A stretch of DNA of 48,617 nt. Origin: an uncultured Chlorobiaceae bacterium (GTDB lineage Bacteria; Bacteroidota; Chlorobiia; Chlorobiales; Chlorobiaceae). The translations under genes were made by a program, and so were the position numbers. Shown piece after piece: positions 17,932-27,225 of the stretch; position 1 is the first letter of the stretch; every line of letters starts with the position of its first letter. The notes under the pieces are model-generated. The model saw only the letters and a list, made by a program, of their open reading frames with translations, was not told where the DNA came from and ran no database searches. The stretch spans positions 1 to 48,617 of the forward strand of contig CAJEXQ010000015.1 in the NCBI GenBank assembly GCA_903994635.1, given 5' to 3'.

Positions 17932-18576
17932 ATGCTTGATTCTGCGATTTTTTGGCTGCAGCATGCGGACCCTTATGCTGTCTATCTTTTCCTTTTTTTG
18001 ATTGCGTTTTTTGAAAATGTTATACCGCCGATACCGGGTGATGTGCCAGTTGCCTTTGTCGGCTATCTGATTTATCATACGGGGATCACCTTTATTGGAG
18101 CTCTGGTTTGGGCTTCTCTTGGTTCCACTTTGGGGTTCATGCTCGTTTATCTGTTGAGCATGAATCTTGGGTCAAAGTTATATGCTGAAGGCGATAATGC
18201 AGTGCAGCACCGGCTCTCAAAAAGTGTTCACCGTTTTTTTCCGCCCTCCGATATGGAGTTGCTTCGCAGGAAATTTGCGGCACACGGTTATATGGCTGTT
18301 TTGGGAAACCGCTTTCTCTTTGGTTCAAGGGCGGTTATTTCGGTTATGGCTGGTTTAATGCATCTGAAGGTGCTTTTAGTTTTTCTTGCAGCCTTGACCA
18401 GCGCTGTTGTCTGGAATGCGCTCTTGCTCTATGGTGGTTTTTTTCTTGGAAGTAACTGGCAGCATATCGGTGGTTATGTGGCTTTGTACAGCATTCCGGT
18501 TTCAATTTTTTTTTTGCTTCTGTTTTTTTTTTCTGTCTGGAGCTTTTTCAGGCAAAGAAAGCGGAAGAGGGACTGA
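17932..18576 (+). CDS. DedA-family membrane protein
   Basis: A 214-residue inner-membrane protein of the DedA/SNARE-associated (VTT) family. It has the amphipathic re-entrant segment FENVIPPIPGDVPVAFVGYL near residues 28-47, a second conserved cluster RKFAAHGYMAVLGNRFLFGSRAVISVMAGL near 112-141 with the family GxRxxxS pattern, and a C-terminal hydrophobic helix ending in a basic tail RQRKRKRD. DedA proteins are linked to recycling of undecaprenyl phosphate or other lipids and to membrane potential homeostasis. Which lipid this one handles is not shown. It sits between purC and the transketolase gene. Confidence 0.88.
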   Translation: MLDSAIFWLQHADPYAVYLFLFLIAFFENVIPPIPGDVPVAFVGYLIYHTGITFIGALVWASLGSTLGFMLVYLLSMNLGSKLYAEGDNAVQHRLSKSVHRFFPPSDMELLRRKFAAHGYMAVLGNRFLFGSRAVISVMAGLMHLKVLLVFLAALTSAVVWNALLLYGGFFLGSNWQHIGGYVALYSIPVSIFFLLLFFFSVWSFFRQRKRKRD

Positions 18577-18615
18577 ATTTTATTTAATTCACAAGAATTT
18601 TGTTGACATAGTATC

Positions 18616-19527
18616 ATGGCAAAAGAGTTAAAACTTTATCCTGCCGCAAAAAAGGGCGTGCTGCTTCAGCTTTCTGCAATTGATGATCTCAAGGAGATGG
18701 CCCGTCAGGTTCGACGGGATGTTATCCGAATGCTTGCAATGGCTAATTCAGGCCATACTGGCGGTTCGCTCGGCATGGCCGATGTTTTTACCGCGCTCTA
18801 CTTCCGGGTGCTTCGGCACAAGCCGCACCAGTTCTGGCAAAATCTTGATGAAGATATGCTCTTTCTTTCCAATGGTCATATCTCCCCGGTTTGGTATAGT
18901 GTTCTTGCCCGTTCGGGATATTTCCCTCTCAACGAACTGAACTCCCTGCGGCAGCTTAACTCCTACCTTCAGGGTCATCCGGCCTCTGAGTCGAAGCTTC
19001 CGGGCATCAGAATTGCATCAGGCTCTCTGGGTCAGGGACTATCTGCGGCTGTTGGCGCTGCGCTCGGGCTTCGTATGGATGGGAAGGAGGGCGATATATT
19101 CTGCCTGATGGGTGATGGTGAGTGCCAGGAGGGACAGATTTGGGAAGCGGCGATGAGCGCATCTCATTACAAGCTTGGCAAGATTATTGGCATAGTCGAT
19201 TATAACAATCTGCAGATTGATGGCGAACTCTCCTCTATCATGGGAGTTGAGCCCTTTGCAGACAAGTGGCGCTCTTTTGGATGGGATGTCTGTCAGTGCG
19301 ATGGCAATGATATGGAGGATGTTGTCACTACTGTAGAAAAGCTCAAGGCCATTTCTGACAGAAGCAAACCTTCCGTGATTCTTGCGAAAACGATTATGGG
19401 AAAAGGAGTTCCTTTCTTTGAAGGCTCAATGCCGGACAACAGCAACTGGCACGGAAAACCCCCGTCGAAGGATGATGCGGTGAAGGCGCTTGCCATTCTC
19501 GGCGAGACCGTGTTTGGTGATTTTTAG
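18616..19527 (+). CDS. transketolase, N-terminal (thiamine-binding) subunit
   Basis: At 303 residues this is about half a normal transketolase and covers only the diphosphate-binding domain. It has MANSGHTGGSLGMADVFTAL near residue 44, LSNGHISPVWYS near 77, GSLGQGLSAAVGAALGLR near 136, and the ThDP motif GDGECQEGQIWEA near 165 followed by VDYNNLQIDG. Split transketolases pair this subunit with a separate C-terminal subunit carrying the pyrimidine-binding and sugar-binding parts. The partner normally lies next door, but the next gene here is rsmD, so it must be elsewhere. The pathway would be the pentose phosphate / sugar-rearrangement reactions. Confidence 0.9.
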   Translation: MAKELKLYPAAKKGVLLQLSAIDDLKEMARQVRRDVIRMLAMANSGHTGGSLGMADVFTALYFRVLRHKPHQFWQNLDEDMLFLSNGHISPVWYSVLARSGYFPLNELNSLRQLNSYLQGHPASESKLPGIRIASGSLGQGLSAAVGAALGLRMDGKEGDIFCLMGDGECQEGQIWEAAMSASHYKLGKIIGIVDYNNLQIDGELSSIMGVEPFADKWRSFGWDVCQCDGNDMEDVVTTVEKLKAISDRSKPSVILAKTIMGKGVPFFEGSMPDNSNWHGKPPSKDDAVKALAILGETVFGDF

Positions 19528-19542
19528 GCTGAAAACGGCTTC

Positions 19543-20079
19543 GTGCAGATTCTGGCAGGAAAATACAAAGGACGGAAAATAGTGAGTTCATCGTCGCTCG
19601 CGATTCGTCCTTGCAGCAGCAGGGTGAAAAAGTCAATCTTCGATACGATTGCGGCACGGATCGATTTTGAGGGGATTTCGGTGCTTGATCTTTTTGCCGG
19701 TTTTGGCTCTCTTGGTTTCGAAGCACTGAGCAGGGGTGCAGGCTCAGTTTGTTTTGTCGATCAGCATGCAGATGCCCTGAAAGCCATGAGGGCTACAGCT
19801 CTTCAGATAGGGGGGCCTGGGAGTGTGAGGATTGTTAATGCAGATGTTTCATTATTTATCGGGCGAGCGAGCAGCCAGTTCGATCTTCTTTTTTGTGACC
19901 CGCCCTACTCCTGGCCTGATTATGAACAATTGGTTCGGAGAATTTTTGAAGGCAATCTTCTGGCTGAAGAGGGGTTGTTACTTGTTGAGCATAGTACCCA
20001 ATTTGAATTCACATGGTCGCCGTATTACTCTTTTCACAAAGACTATGGAATGACACGTATCACTTTTTTTCAGCAATGA
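19543..20079 (+). CDS. rsmD: 16S rRNA (guanine966-N2)-methyltransferase
   Basis: A 178-residue SAM-dependent methyltransferase that modifies G966 of 16S rRNA. The N-terminal [13 protein letters not shown] and [15 protein letters not shown] are typical of RsmD, the SAM loop [20 protein letters not shown] is near residues 46-65, and the catalytic DPPYSW near 119 matches the N2-guanine NPPY/DPPY motif. It begins with GTG 19543, 15 bases after the transketolase stop. It precedes coaD by 13 bases, the rsmD-coaD pairing being very common in bacteria. Confidence 0.93.
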   Translation: MQILAGKYKGRKIVSSSSLAIRPCSSRVKKSIFDTIAARIDFEGISVLDLFAGFGSLGFEALSRGAGSVCFVDQHADALKAMRATALQIGGPGSVRIVNADVSLFIGRASSQFDLLFCDPPYSWPDYEQLVRRIFEGNLLAEEGLLLVEHSTQFEFTWSPYYSFHKDYGMTRITFFQQ

Positions 20080-20092
20080 CCCGTTTCAAACG

Positions 20093-20596
20093 ATGAAGCA
20101 CAAAGCTATTTATCCGGGAACCTTTGATCCCTTTACGAACGGACATCTCGATGTTCTCGAACGTGCCCTGAATATTTTTGAAGAGGTTATTGTTGTCATT
20201 GCGGAGAACTGCCATAAACAGGCACTCTTCACTGTTGAGGAACGGGAGATTATGACGAAAGAGGTAACCAGCGGGTATCCTGCTGTTAGTGTAAAGGTGC
20301 TCCATAAAGGATTACTGGCCGATTATGCCCGTCAGGTTGGAGCGAGAGCTATTGTCAGGGGGGTACGGCAGGTGAAGGATTTTGAGTATGAGTTCCAGAT
20401 GTCTCTTCTTAACCGCCAACTTTATCCGGATGTGACTACAGTTTTTCTGATGCCAAATGTCAAATATACCTATGTAGCGTCATCTATCATCAAAGAGGTT
20501 GCCATGCTGGGCGGTGATGTCAGCAAGTTTGTGCATCCCTCTGTTCTTGATATGATGCATAAAAAACGTGACGAATATAACCATATAACATTATAA
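20093..20596 (+). CDS. coaD: phosphopantetheine adenylyltransferase
   Basis: A 167-residue nucleotidyltransferase that adds AMP to 4'-phosphopantetheine, the fourth step of coenzyme A synthesis. The nucleotide-binding [18 protein letters not shown] is at residues 9-26, with [22 protein letters not shown] near 91. The C-terminal [27 protein letters not shown] supplies the SSxxIKE-type motif. Normal length. panB, an earlier enzyme of the same pathway, is also in this window at 47494, but far away and not in the same transcript. Confidence 0.96.
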   Translation: MKHKAIYPGTFDPFTNGHLDVLERALNIFEEVIVVIAENCHKQALFTVEEREIMTKEVTSGYPAVSVKVLHKGLLADYARQVGARAIVRGVRQVKDFEYEFQMSLLNRQLYPDVTTVFLMPNVKYTYVASSIIKEVAMLGGDVSKFVHPSVLDMMHKKRDEYNHITL

Positions 20597-20611
20597 CAAA
20601 CCATTATTCAT

Positions 20612-21820
20612 ATGCCGACCACAGCTCTTCCGGAAGAAAAATATCTTACCCGCCGGGTACTCAGTATGCAGGAGTCGCAGACAATGCGAATCAGTAACCT
20701 TGCCGGAAAAATGAAATCTGAAGGTATGGATATTGTCAGCCTTTCAGCCGGAGAACCTGATTTTCCGACACCGGCTCATGTCAATCAGGCAGGGATAGAT
20801 GCTATCAATGCAGGGTTCACCCGCTATACGGCTAACACTGGTATTGCGGATCTTAAAAAGGCTATTATTGAAAAGTTCCGACGCGACAATGGTCTGGAGT
20901 TTTTGGAAAACCAGATCATCGTCAGTAACGGTGGCAAGCAGGCTCTGGCAAACACTTTTCTTGCGCTATGCGAAGAGGGCGATGAGGTGATTATTTCTGC
21001 TCCTTATTGGGTAAGTTTCCCGGAAATGGTTCGTCTTGCTGGTGGTACACCGGTGATTGTTCATACGACGCTGGAAACCGACTACAAAATGACACCCGCT
21101 CAGCTTGAGGGTGCCATTACTTCAAAGACGAAGATTCTGGTACTGAATTCTCCTTCCAATCCAACAGGGGCGGTTTACAGTGAGGCGGAGGTGCGTGGCC
21201 TGATGGCGGTTATTGAGGGGCGCGGGATTTTTGTGCTTTCCGATGAAATGTACGACATGATTGTTTATGGCGGTGTTCGTCCCTTCTCGCCGGCAAGAAT
21301 TCCAGCCATGAAGGAGTGGGTTATTGTGAGTAATGGTGTGTCGAAAACTTATGCCATGACGGGATGGAGAATAGGCTACCTTGCCGGACCGAAATGGCTC
21401 ATTGATGCCTGCGACAAGATACAGTCGCAGACTACCTCAAATCCCAATGCCATTGCCCAGAAGGCTGCTGTTGCAGCACTGAACGGTGATCAGGCTATTG
21501 TTGAAGAACGTCGTGCCGAATTTGAAAAGAGGAGAGATTACATGTACCAGGCACTTAATAGCATACCCGGATTTAAAACCGCTTTGCCGCAGGGTGCTTT
21601 CTACATTTTTCCCGACATCAGCGGGGTGCTCGGTCAAACTTTCAATGGCGTTGTTATGAAAGATTCGGCTGATGTTGCGGAATATCTTCTGAAGGTGCAT
21701 CACGTTGCAACAGTGCCTGGCGACGCATTTGGGGCTCCCGAAAACCTTCGTCTCTCTTATGCGGCATCGATAGCCTCACTTGAAGAGGCGGTAGACCGTA
21801 TCAGGAGAGCATTCAAATAG
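20612..21820 (+). CDS. aspartate-type aminotransferase (class I)
   Basis: A 402-residue fold-type I aminotransferase of the prokaryotic aspartate/prephenate transferase branch. Seen are [13 protein letters not shown] near residue 42, [16 protein letters not shown] near 107, [13 protein letters not shown] near 178, [13 protein letters not shown] near 210, the PLP lysine in [18 protein letters not shown] near 243, and LRLSYAAS with the carboxylate arginine near 382. It exchanges amino groups between aspartate or related acids and 2-oxoglutarate; prephenate activity is possible. It begins 15 bases after coaD, and the acyltransferase gene begins directly after its stop. Confidence 0.88.
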   Translation: MPTTALPEEKYLTRRVLSMQESQTMRISNLAGKMKSEGMDIVSLSAGEPDFPTPAHVNQAGIDAINAGFTRYTANTGIADLKKAIIEKFRRDNGLEFLENQIIVSNGGKQALANTFLALCEEGDEVIISAPYWVSFPEMVRLAGGTPVIVHTTLETDYKMTPAQLEGAITSKTKILVLNSPSNPTGAVYSEAEVRGLMAVIEGRGIFVLSDEMYDMIVYGGVRPFSPARIPAMKEWVIVSNGVSKTYAMTGWRIGYLAGPKWLIDACDKIQSQTTSNPNAIAQKAAVAALNGDQAIVEERRAEFEKRRDYMYQALNSIPGFKTALPQGAFYIFPDISGVLGQTFNGVVMKDSADVAEYLLKVHHVATVPGDAFGAPENLRLSYAASIASLEEAVDRIRRAFK

Positions 21821-22609
21821 GTGGTGCCAATGCTGAAAGTGCGTCGAAGCTGGCTGTATACCTTGTGGTTTGGCTGGTATTCCCGTCGGCAGTTCAAAAG
21901 GTATTTTAACTCGGTTCGGGTGTTTATGCAGTCCGGAGTGCAGCAGATGGATGCTCGCATTCCGGTGATTTTTTATGCGAATCACGCCTACTGGTGGGAT
22001 GGCTTCTGGTCCCAACTCTGCACAGAAGAGTTTTTTCACCAGAGGCTCCATATCATCATTGAATTCAGTCAGTTACAGAAACACCAGTTTTTTACCCGTA
22101 TAGGGGCTTTTTCTCTCGACCCCTCTCGCCCGAGGAGCTTGCCTGCCACGCTTGATTATGCCGCTGAACTGCTTGCTGACGACAATGACCGGCAGAACGC
22201 CCTCTGGATTTTTCCCCAGGGAAAGATAGAGCATGTTGACAGGCGTCCGCTTGTTTTTTTTAATGGGACAGCTTCCATTGTTTCTCGATTGCTTCAAAAA
22301 ACACATCAGGTTTATCTTGTTTCAGTTGTCAGTCGGATTGAATATCTTGGGGAGCAAAAGCCTGAGCTTTTTTTATCTTTCAGGGAACCGGTTATTGTTT
22401 CCCGTGATGAATTTCCAGGCGCAGGTAATCTTACTGAATACATGCAGAAGATGACGGAGAGCCATCTTGATGAGCTCAGCGGGAAAATTCGGCACAGGGC
22501 GCTTGATGGTGCAGTGACTATTGTTGAGGGGAGTGCGTCCATTAACAGAAAAAGTGAGGCTTTTCGTCACTTTGTGCGTCTTGATAGATGTGAAAAAAGT
22601 AATAAATGA
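21821..22609 (+). CDS. PlsC-like lysophospholipid acyltransferase family protein
   Basis: A 262-residue acyltransferase with the catalytic NHAYWWDG near residues 51-58 (the NHxxxxD/HxxxxD motif) and the substrate-binding FPQGKIEHVDRR near 132-143 (FPEG-like block). The usual activity is acyl transfer to a glycerol-phosphate backbone. Green sulfur bacteria also use an acyltransferase of this general type, CruD, on carotenoid glucosides; that assignment is possible but cannot be made from these motifs. GTG 21821 abuts the aspC-like stop codon; ATG 21830 is an alternative start. Translation coupling with the upstream gene is likely. Confidence 0.8.
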   Translation: MVPMLKVRRSWLYTLWFGWYSRRQFKRYFNSVRVFMQSGVQQMDARIPVIFYANHAYWWDGFWSQLCTEEFFHQRLHIIIEFSQLQKHQFFTRIGAFSLDPSRPRSLPATLDYAAELLADDNDRQNALWIFPQGKIEHVDRRPLVFFNGTASIVSRLLQKTHQVYLVSVVSRIEYLGEQKPELFLSFREPVIVSRDEFPGAGNLTEYMQKMTESHLDELSGKIRHRALDGAVTIVEGSASINRKSEAFRHFVRLDRCEKSNK

Positions 22610-22689
22610 TTAGAATATATAGCTTTAAATTGTTGATTTTATTATACGGAAAGAAGCCGTAAGTACACAATATACACAATGTTCCCTTT

Positions 22690-23664
22690 ATGAGTAATGT
22701 GATATGCAGTTGTTTGTTGGGTAATAATGCGCAAGTGAGGTTGCTCCTTTCACAGTTGTTGCATAGTGAGATGGAGTCGATTTACGGGGCCCCTCCTGAC
22801 GGGGTTACTGATAATATTTGCGAAGTTGAGTTGCAGGGTTGCAGGCGAGAGTTTTTTCTCAATAATACAGGAATTCCATTCAGTATCGGGCAGCAGGTTA
22901 TTATTGAATCGGATGGAGGCTACGATTTTGGTGTTGTCTATTCGACGGCCCAGATTGCCCGAAAAAAATTCCAGCTAAAGGGGCTCGAAAAAAATGGACA
23001 TGAGTGTACTGCTGTGTTGCGGGTGGCTGATGAGAGTGATAACCAGGCAATTATTGAGCTGAAAAAACGTCAGGGGGATATTCGCAACGCCTGTTTGAAC
23101 AAAATCAAAAAGCATGAACTTGATTTGAAGCTGGTTGACGTTGAGTTGCGTATGGATCAACAGAAGCTCTCGGTCTACTACACCTCCTCACACAGGGTCG
23201 ATTTCAGGGCGCTTGTGCGTGATCTTGCGGGAGAGTTCAAGGCAAGAATCCAGATGGTACAGATCACGACACGGGAGGAGGCCAGACGGGCAAACTCTTT
23301 TGGTCCTTGCGGTTGTCTCTTGTGTTGTTCGAGCTGGCTTCAGAAAATTCACGCAAATCCCTTTGCAGAAAAAACACAATATTCTGAAGCGGCAGGTAAT
23401 GAGAGCCATGCGTTTAATATCACTGGGATCTGTAATCGGCCAAAATGCTGCCTTGGTTACTCAAAACATGAGAAGGGGTGTCGAAATCATTCTTCAGCTC
23501 AGTCAGCCATGCCTTCCATTGGAAGCAAGCTCTCCACGCCTGAAGGGCAAGCCGTTGTTGAAAGTGTTGATACAGAGAAAAAACTTGTCCTGATTCGTTA
23601 CCAGAAGAGCGATCAGACAAGAAGGTTTCCGATTGACAAGTTCAATGCCATCTTTGTAAAATAA
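22690..23664 (+). CDS. ricT: PSP1-domain protein RicT (YaaT) homologue
   Basis: A 324-residue protein with the PSP1 C-terminal domain. The cysteine-rich FGPCGCLLCCSSWL near residues 206-219 and ITGICNRPKCCLGY near 248-261 match the RicT/YaaT pattern that binds iron-sulfur clusters with RicA and RicF in Bacillus. There the complex supports RNA processing with RNase Y and developmental control. Outside Firmicutes, including Bacteroidetes/Chlorobi, only this component is typically found and its role is unclear. It lies directly before metG (15-base gap), an arrangement that suggests a link to translation. Confidence 0.88.
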   Translation: MSNVICSCLLGNNAQVRLLLSQLLHSEMESIYGAPPDGVTDNICEVELQGCRREFFLNNTGIPFSIGQQVIIESDGGYDFGVVYSTAQIARKKFQLKGLEKNGHECTAVLRVADESDNQAIIELKKRQGDIRNACLNKIKKHELDLKLVDVELRMDQQKLSVYYTSSHRVDFRALVRDLAGEFKARIQMVQITTREEARRANSFGPCGCLLCCSSWLQKIHANPFAEKTQYSEAAGNESHAFNITGICNRPKCCLGYSKHEKGCRNHSSAQSAMPSIGSKLSTPEGQAVVESVDTEKKLVLIRYQKSDQTRRFPIDKFNAIFVK

Positions 23665-23679
23665 TAATGCGTTCAGGAT

Positions 23680-25788
23680 ATGCCTCAGTTTACAAGAACC
23701 CTTGTCACCACTGCTCTCCCTTATGCCAATGGGCCTGTTCATCTTGGCCATCTTGCTGGTGTCTATCTTCCTGCAGATATGTATGTCCGCTATAAAAGGC
23801 TCAAGGGCGAGGATGTTATCCATATTGGCGGATCGGATGAACACGGAGTCCCCATTACCATTACGGCAGAAAAAGAGGGGGTTTCACCCCGTGACGTTGT
23901 TGATCGTTATCACCGGATGAACCTTGATTCCTTCTCGAAGTGTGGTATCTCCTTTGATTATTATGGAAGAACCACTTCGGAGGTGCATCACAAAACAGCG
24001 CAGGAATTTTTTCTTGAGATTTGGCAAAAGGGCATTTTTCAACAGAAAACCGAGAAGCTTTTCTTTGACCGCAAGGCAAACCGCTTTCTTTCTGACCGGT
24101 ATGTAACCGGAAGCTGTCCGATCTGCAACAATCCGGAAGCTAACGGCGATCAGTGCGAACAGTGCGGCACCCACTTAAGCCCGCTTGAGCTGATTAACCC
24201 CAAAAGCAAACTATCGGACGCTACACCGGAACTTCGTGAGACCATGCACTGGTATTTTCCGCTCGGACGGTTCCAGGAGCAGCTTGAAGGCTATGTCAAG
24301 AGCCATGAGGAAGAGTGGCGCTCAAATGTGGTCAACTATACCCGTACCTGGCTGAAACAGGGGTTGCAAGACCGGGCGATAACCCGTGATCTCAACTGGG
24401 GAATCAGGGTGCCTCTCGACAGCGCTGATGCCGCAGGCAAGGTGCTCTATGTCTGGTTCGATGCGGTGCTTGGCTATATCTCCTTTACGAAGGAGTGGGC
24501 CGAACAACAGGGGGAGAGTGAGCGCTGGAAAACATACTGGCAGGATCCCGGGAGTCGCCTTGTTCACTTTATCGGCAAGGATAATGTTGTCTTTCATACA
24601 CTGATGTTTCCGGCAATCCTGATGGCGTGGAACGAAGGACGTCAAAGTGGTTGCTACAATCTTGCTGACAATGTGCCAGCCTCTGAGTTCATGAATTTTG
24701 AGGGAAGAAAGTTCTCGAAATCGCGAAACTATGCGGTTTACCTCGGGGAATTTCTTGAAAAATTTCCGGCTGATGCCTTGCGCTACAGTATTGCCATGAA
24801 CTATCCAGAAAACAAGGATAGCGATTTCAGTTGGCAGGACTTTCAGAACAGAACTAACGGAGAGCTGGCCGATACCCTTGGGAATTTTATCAAGCGATCG
24901 GTTGATTTTACCAATGCGCGGTTTGATGGCCAGGTGCCCTGCGACTCAACTCCGGAAGAGTGGGTTGCTTTGGGAATTGACTGGCCTCATATCCTTGACA
25001 GGCTTGATGAGGCTTATGAAGAGTTTCATTTTCGGGATGCGGCCTCTCTCGGGATGGAGATTGCAAGGGCGGCTAACCGTTTCCTTACCGTTTCGGAGCC
25101 ATGGAAGGTGATCAAGATTGACGGGGAGGCAGCGGCAAGAACGATGGCGATCTCGCTTAATCTCTGTCATGCGCTTGCCATTGTACTCTTTCCTGTTATT
25201 CCTGAAACCTGTAACCGGATTTATGCCATGCTCGGCTTTGAAGGGCGGATAGAAGATCGTGTTATCCCCGGCACACCTCTTTTTTCCCAGCTTCTTTATC
25301 CAGTACTCAAAAAGGGGCATCGGCTTCGGGCGACATCTGAAATTCTGTTTACAAAAATTGAGAATAGCGCTATTGCGCCGGAACTTGAAAAAATTGCAGC
25401 GCTGCTGGTTGATGCCGAAAAACGGGAGGCTGGAGCTGAACAGAGTCGTATGGAGTTCAAACCAGTGATCAGTTTCGACGATTTTCTCAAAGTTGACCTG
25501 AGGGTTGCAAAAGTTATCGCTGCCGAAACCGTTAAAAAAGCTGCAAAACTCCTGAAACTGCAACTGCAGGTTGGTTCGGTAACAAAACAGGTGCTTGCAG
25601 GGATTGCAAAGTACTATACTCCGGAGGAGATGATTGGCAAAAATGTGGTGATTGTGGCCAATCTTGCTGAACGAACAATTCGCGATGAGCTTTCAGAGGG
25701 GATGATTCTTGCTGTAGAGGGGGAGGATGGCAAACTTTTTGTCATAGAACCTTCAGGAAATGAAATAAATGGTAAACAGATACAATAA
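23680..25788 (+). CDS. metG: methionine-tRNA ligase
   Basis: A 702-residue class I synthetase charging tRNA-Met. It has the HIGH motif HLGHL at residues 21-25, a zinc knuckle CPICNN...CEQCG near 146-163, and KFSKS near 343. An alpha-helical anticodon domain follows, and a C-terminal OB-fold tRNA-binding domain (FDDFLKVDLRVAKVIAAETV) starts near residue 598. Full length for the MetG1 type with the C-terminal domain. The initiator tRNA gene, one of its substrates, starts 46 bases after the stop codon. Confidence 0.97.
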   Translation: MPQFTRTLVTTALPYANGPVHLGHLAGVYLPADMYVRYKRLKGEDVIHIGGSDEHGVPITITAEKEGVSPRDVVDRYHRMNLDSFSKCGISFDYYGRTTSEVHHKTAQEFFLEIWQKGIFQQKTEKLFFDRKANRFLSDRYVTGSCPICNNPEANGDQCEQCGTHLSPLELINPKSKLSDATPELRETMHWYFPLGRFQEQLEGYVKSHEEEWRSNVVNYTRTWLKQGLQDRAITRDLNWGIRVPLDSADAAGKVLYVWFDAVLGYISFTKEWAEQQGESERWKTYWQDPGSRLVHFIGKDNVVFHTLMFPAILMAWNEGRQSGCYNLADNVPASEFMNFEGRKFSKSRNYAVYLGEFLEKFPADALRYSIAMNYPENKDSDFSWQDFQNRTNGELADTLGNFIKRSVDFTNARFDGQVPCDSTPEEWVALGIDWPHILDRLDEAYEEFHFRDAASLGMEIARAANRFLTVSEPWKVIKIDGEAAARTMAISLNLCHALAIVLFPVIPETCNRIYAMLGFEGRIEDRVIPGTPLFSQLLYPVLKKGHRLRATSEILFTKIENSAIAPELEKIAALLVDAEKREAGAEQSRMEFKPVISFDDFLKVDLRVAKVIAAETVKKAAKLLKLQLQVGSVTKQVLAGIAKYYTPEEMIGKNVVIVANLAERTIRDELSEGMILAVEGEDGKLFVIEPSGNEINGKQIQ

Positions 25789-25792
25789 AAGT

Positions 25793-25820
25793 TTGCATAA
25801 CAAGATTTATTGCTTACATT
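25793..25820 (+). promoter_or_regulatory. promoter of the initiator tRNA gene
   Basis: TTGCAT (25793-25798) and TACATT (25815-25820) are separated by 16 bases and end 15 bases before the tRNA 5' end, the expected geometry for a short leader. Confidence 0.55.
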
Positions 25821-25834
25821 GTTTGCACAAACAT

Positions 25835-25907
<73 letters not shown>

Positions 25908-25912
25908 CAAGT

Positions 25913-25942
25913 AAAAGCCGCCCCTTCCAAAGGCGGCTTTTT
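25913..25942 (+). terminator. rho-independent terminator of the initiator tRNA
   Basis: AAAGCCGCC (25914-25922) pairs with GGCGGCTTT (25932-25940) and the T run continues to 25942. It lies 5 bases after the tRNA. Confidence 0.88.
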
Positions 25943-25964
25943 ATGTTGGATTAAATTGCTCACC

Positions 25965-27221
25965 ATGAATCTTTTTCGTAAAGGAAGCATCGGCAGAAAG
26001 ATTCCAGGTTATTATGACTTTATTCTTGCCACACTGCTCTTTTTCTCCCTTTTAGCGCTTCCAGTCTCGGCTGACGAGTTACACTGTGGCATTGACCGGC
26101 TTGAAGAGTCTGAATGTAGGGAACTCTCTGGCCTGAAAGTTGGCCTTATTACCAATGCGGCTGGTGTCAGTCGGAAAGGGGAGGCAAACTATGCTCTCAT
26201 GCTCCGCAGTGGAGTCAGGCTGAAGTTTCTTATGGCTCCAGAGCATGGTTTTTCGGCTGATCTTGAGGCTGGTAAAAAGGTGGGCAGCACAGTTGTTGCT
26301 GATACACTTCCGGTTTTCTCGCTTTATGGCGCTTCAAAAATACCCGATATCCGGCAGTTGAAGCAGATTGATCTGCTTGTCTTCGATCTCCAGGACATTG
26401 GTACCAGGTGTTATACCTATATATCGACCATGAAGAATGCCATGGAGGCTTGTGAGGAGGCTGGTATAGCGTTTATGGTTCTGGATCGTCCCAATCCGAT
26501 TGCACCACTGTTGCCTGCCGGTTTCATGCTGGAGCCCGGCCATGAGTCGTTTGTTGGAGCTGTCGATATCCCCTTTATTCACTCTCTGACGGTTGGGGAG
26601 ATTGCCTTGTTGTTGAAAGATCGGCGCTACCACAAGCTTGATCTCAGAGTGATACCGATGCAGGGATATCGGCGTGAGAGGTTTGCCGATGAGTATCCTG
26701 GATTCACCTTCAGGGCTCCTTCGCCAAATATCAAAACTGTTGACACTGCGATTATTTATCCAGCCACTGTTTTTCTTGAAGCCACAACTGTCAGTGAAGG
26801 GCGGGGAACCGATGACCCGTTCATGCAGTTCGGGGCTCCTTTCATCAAGAGCAGGGAGCTTGCAGATGCTCTCAAGGGATACAATTTGCCAGGGGTTTCG
26901 TTTGAACCGGTTGTTTTCAAGCCACGCTCCAACAAATTTGATGGAAAGCTTTGTCATGGCTTGAAACTCTCATTGACCGAAAGAAAGGCGTTTAATCCGT
27001 TCATGACTGCAACGGCGCTTCTGCTCGAGCTTCAGCGTCTCTACCCGGACAAAATCGGACTTGACAAGCGTGGTGAATTTTTTGATAAACTTGCAGGGAA
27101 CTCTCTTTTTCGGGAGATGATTAAAAAACAATTTCCGCTTGAAAAGATTATGGAAGAGAGCCGTCGGCAGGTAGTGCAGTTTAAACGGAGCAATCACTCC
27201 TGGCCCACTCTCTATCAATAA
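25965..27221 (+). CDS. namZ: exported exo-beta-N-acetylmuramidase NamZ-like protein (DUF1343)
   Basis: A 418-residue DUF1343 protein with an N-terminal signal sequence whose hydrophobic core is ILATLLFFSLLALPVSA (residues about 20-36). Family motifs follow: LKVGLITNAAGVSRKG near 55, FLMAPEHGFSADLEAGKKV near 85, LLVFDLQDIGTRCYTYISTM near 130, MVLDRPNPI near 170, SPNIKTVDTAIIYPATVFLEATTVSEGRGTD near 250. NamZ of Bacillus (family GH171) releases MurNAc from the non-reducing ends of peptidoglycan; an equivalent cell-wall recycling role in the periplasm is likely. The frame is open upstream through the tRNA terminator, but ATG 25965 (MNLFRKG) starts the signal peptide. It ends 4 bases before the convergent cfa stop. 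Confidence 0.87.
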   Translation: MNLFRKGSIGRKIPGYYDFILATLLFFSLLALPVSADELHCGIDRLEESECRELSGLKVGLITNAAGVSRKGEANYALMLRSGVRLKFLMAPEHGFSADLEAGKKVGSTVVADTLPVFSLYGASKIPDIRQLKQIDLLVFDLQDIGTRCYTYISTMKNAMEACEEAGIAFMVLDRPNPIAPLLPAGFMLEPGHESFVGAVDIPFIHSLTVGEIALLLKDRRYHKLDLRVIPMQGYRRERFADEYPGFTFRAPSPNIKTVDTAIIYPATVFLEATTVSEGRGTDDPFMQFGAPFIKSRELADALKGYNLPGVSFEPVVFKPRSNKFDGKLCHGLKLSLTERKAFNPFMTATALLLELQRLYPDKIGLDKRGEFFDKLAGNSLFREMIKKQFPLEKIMEESRRQVVQFKRSNHSWPTLYQ

Positions 27222-27225
27222 CTCG

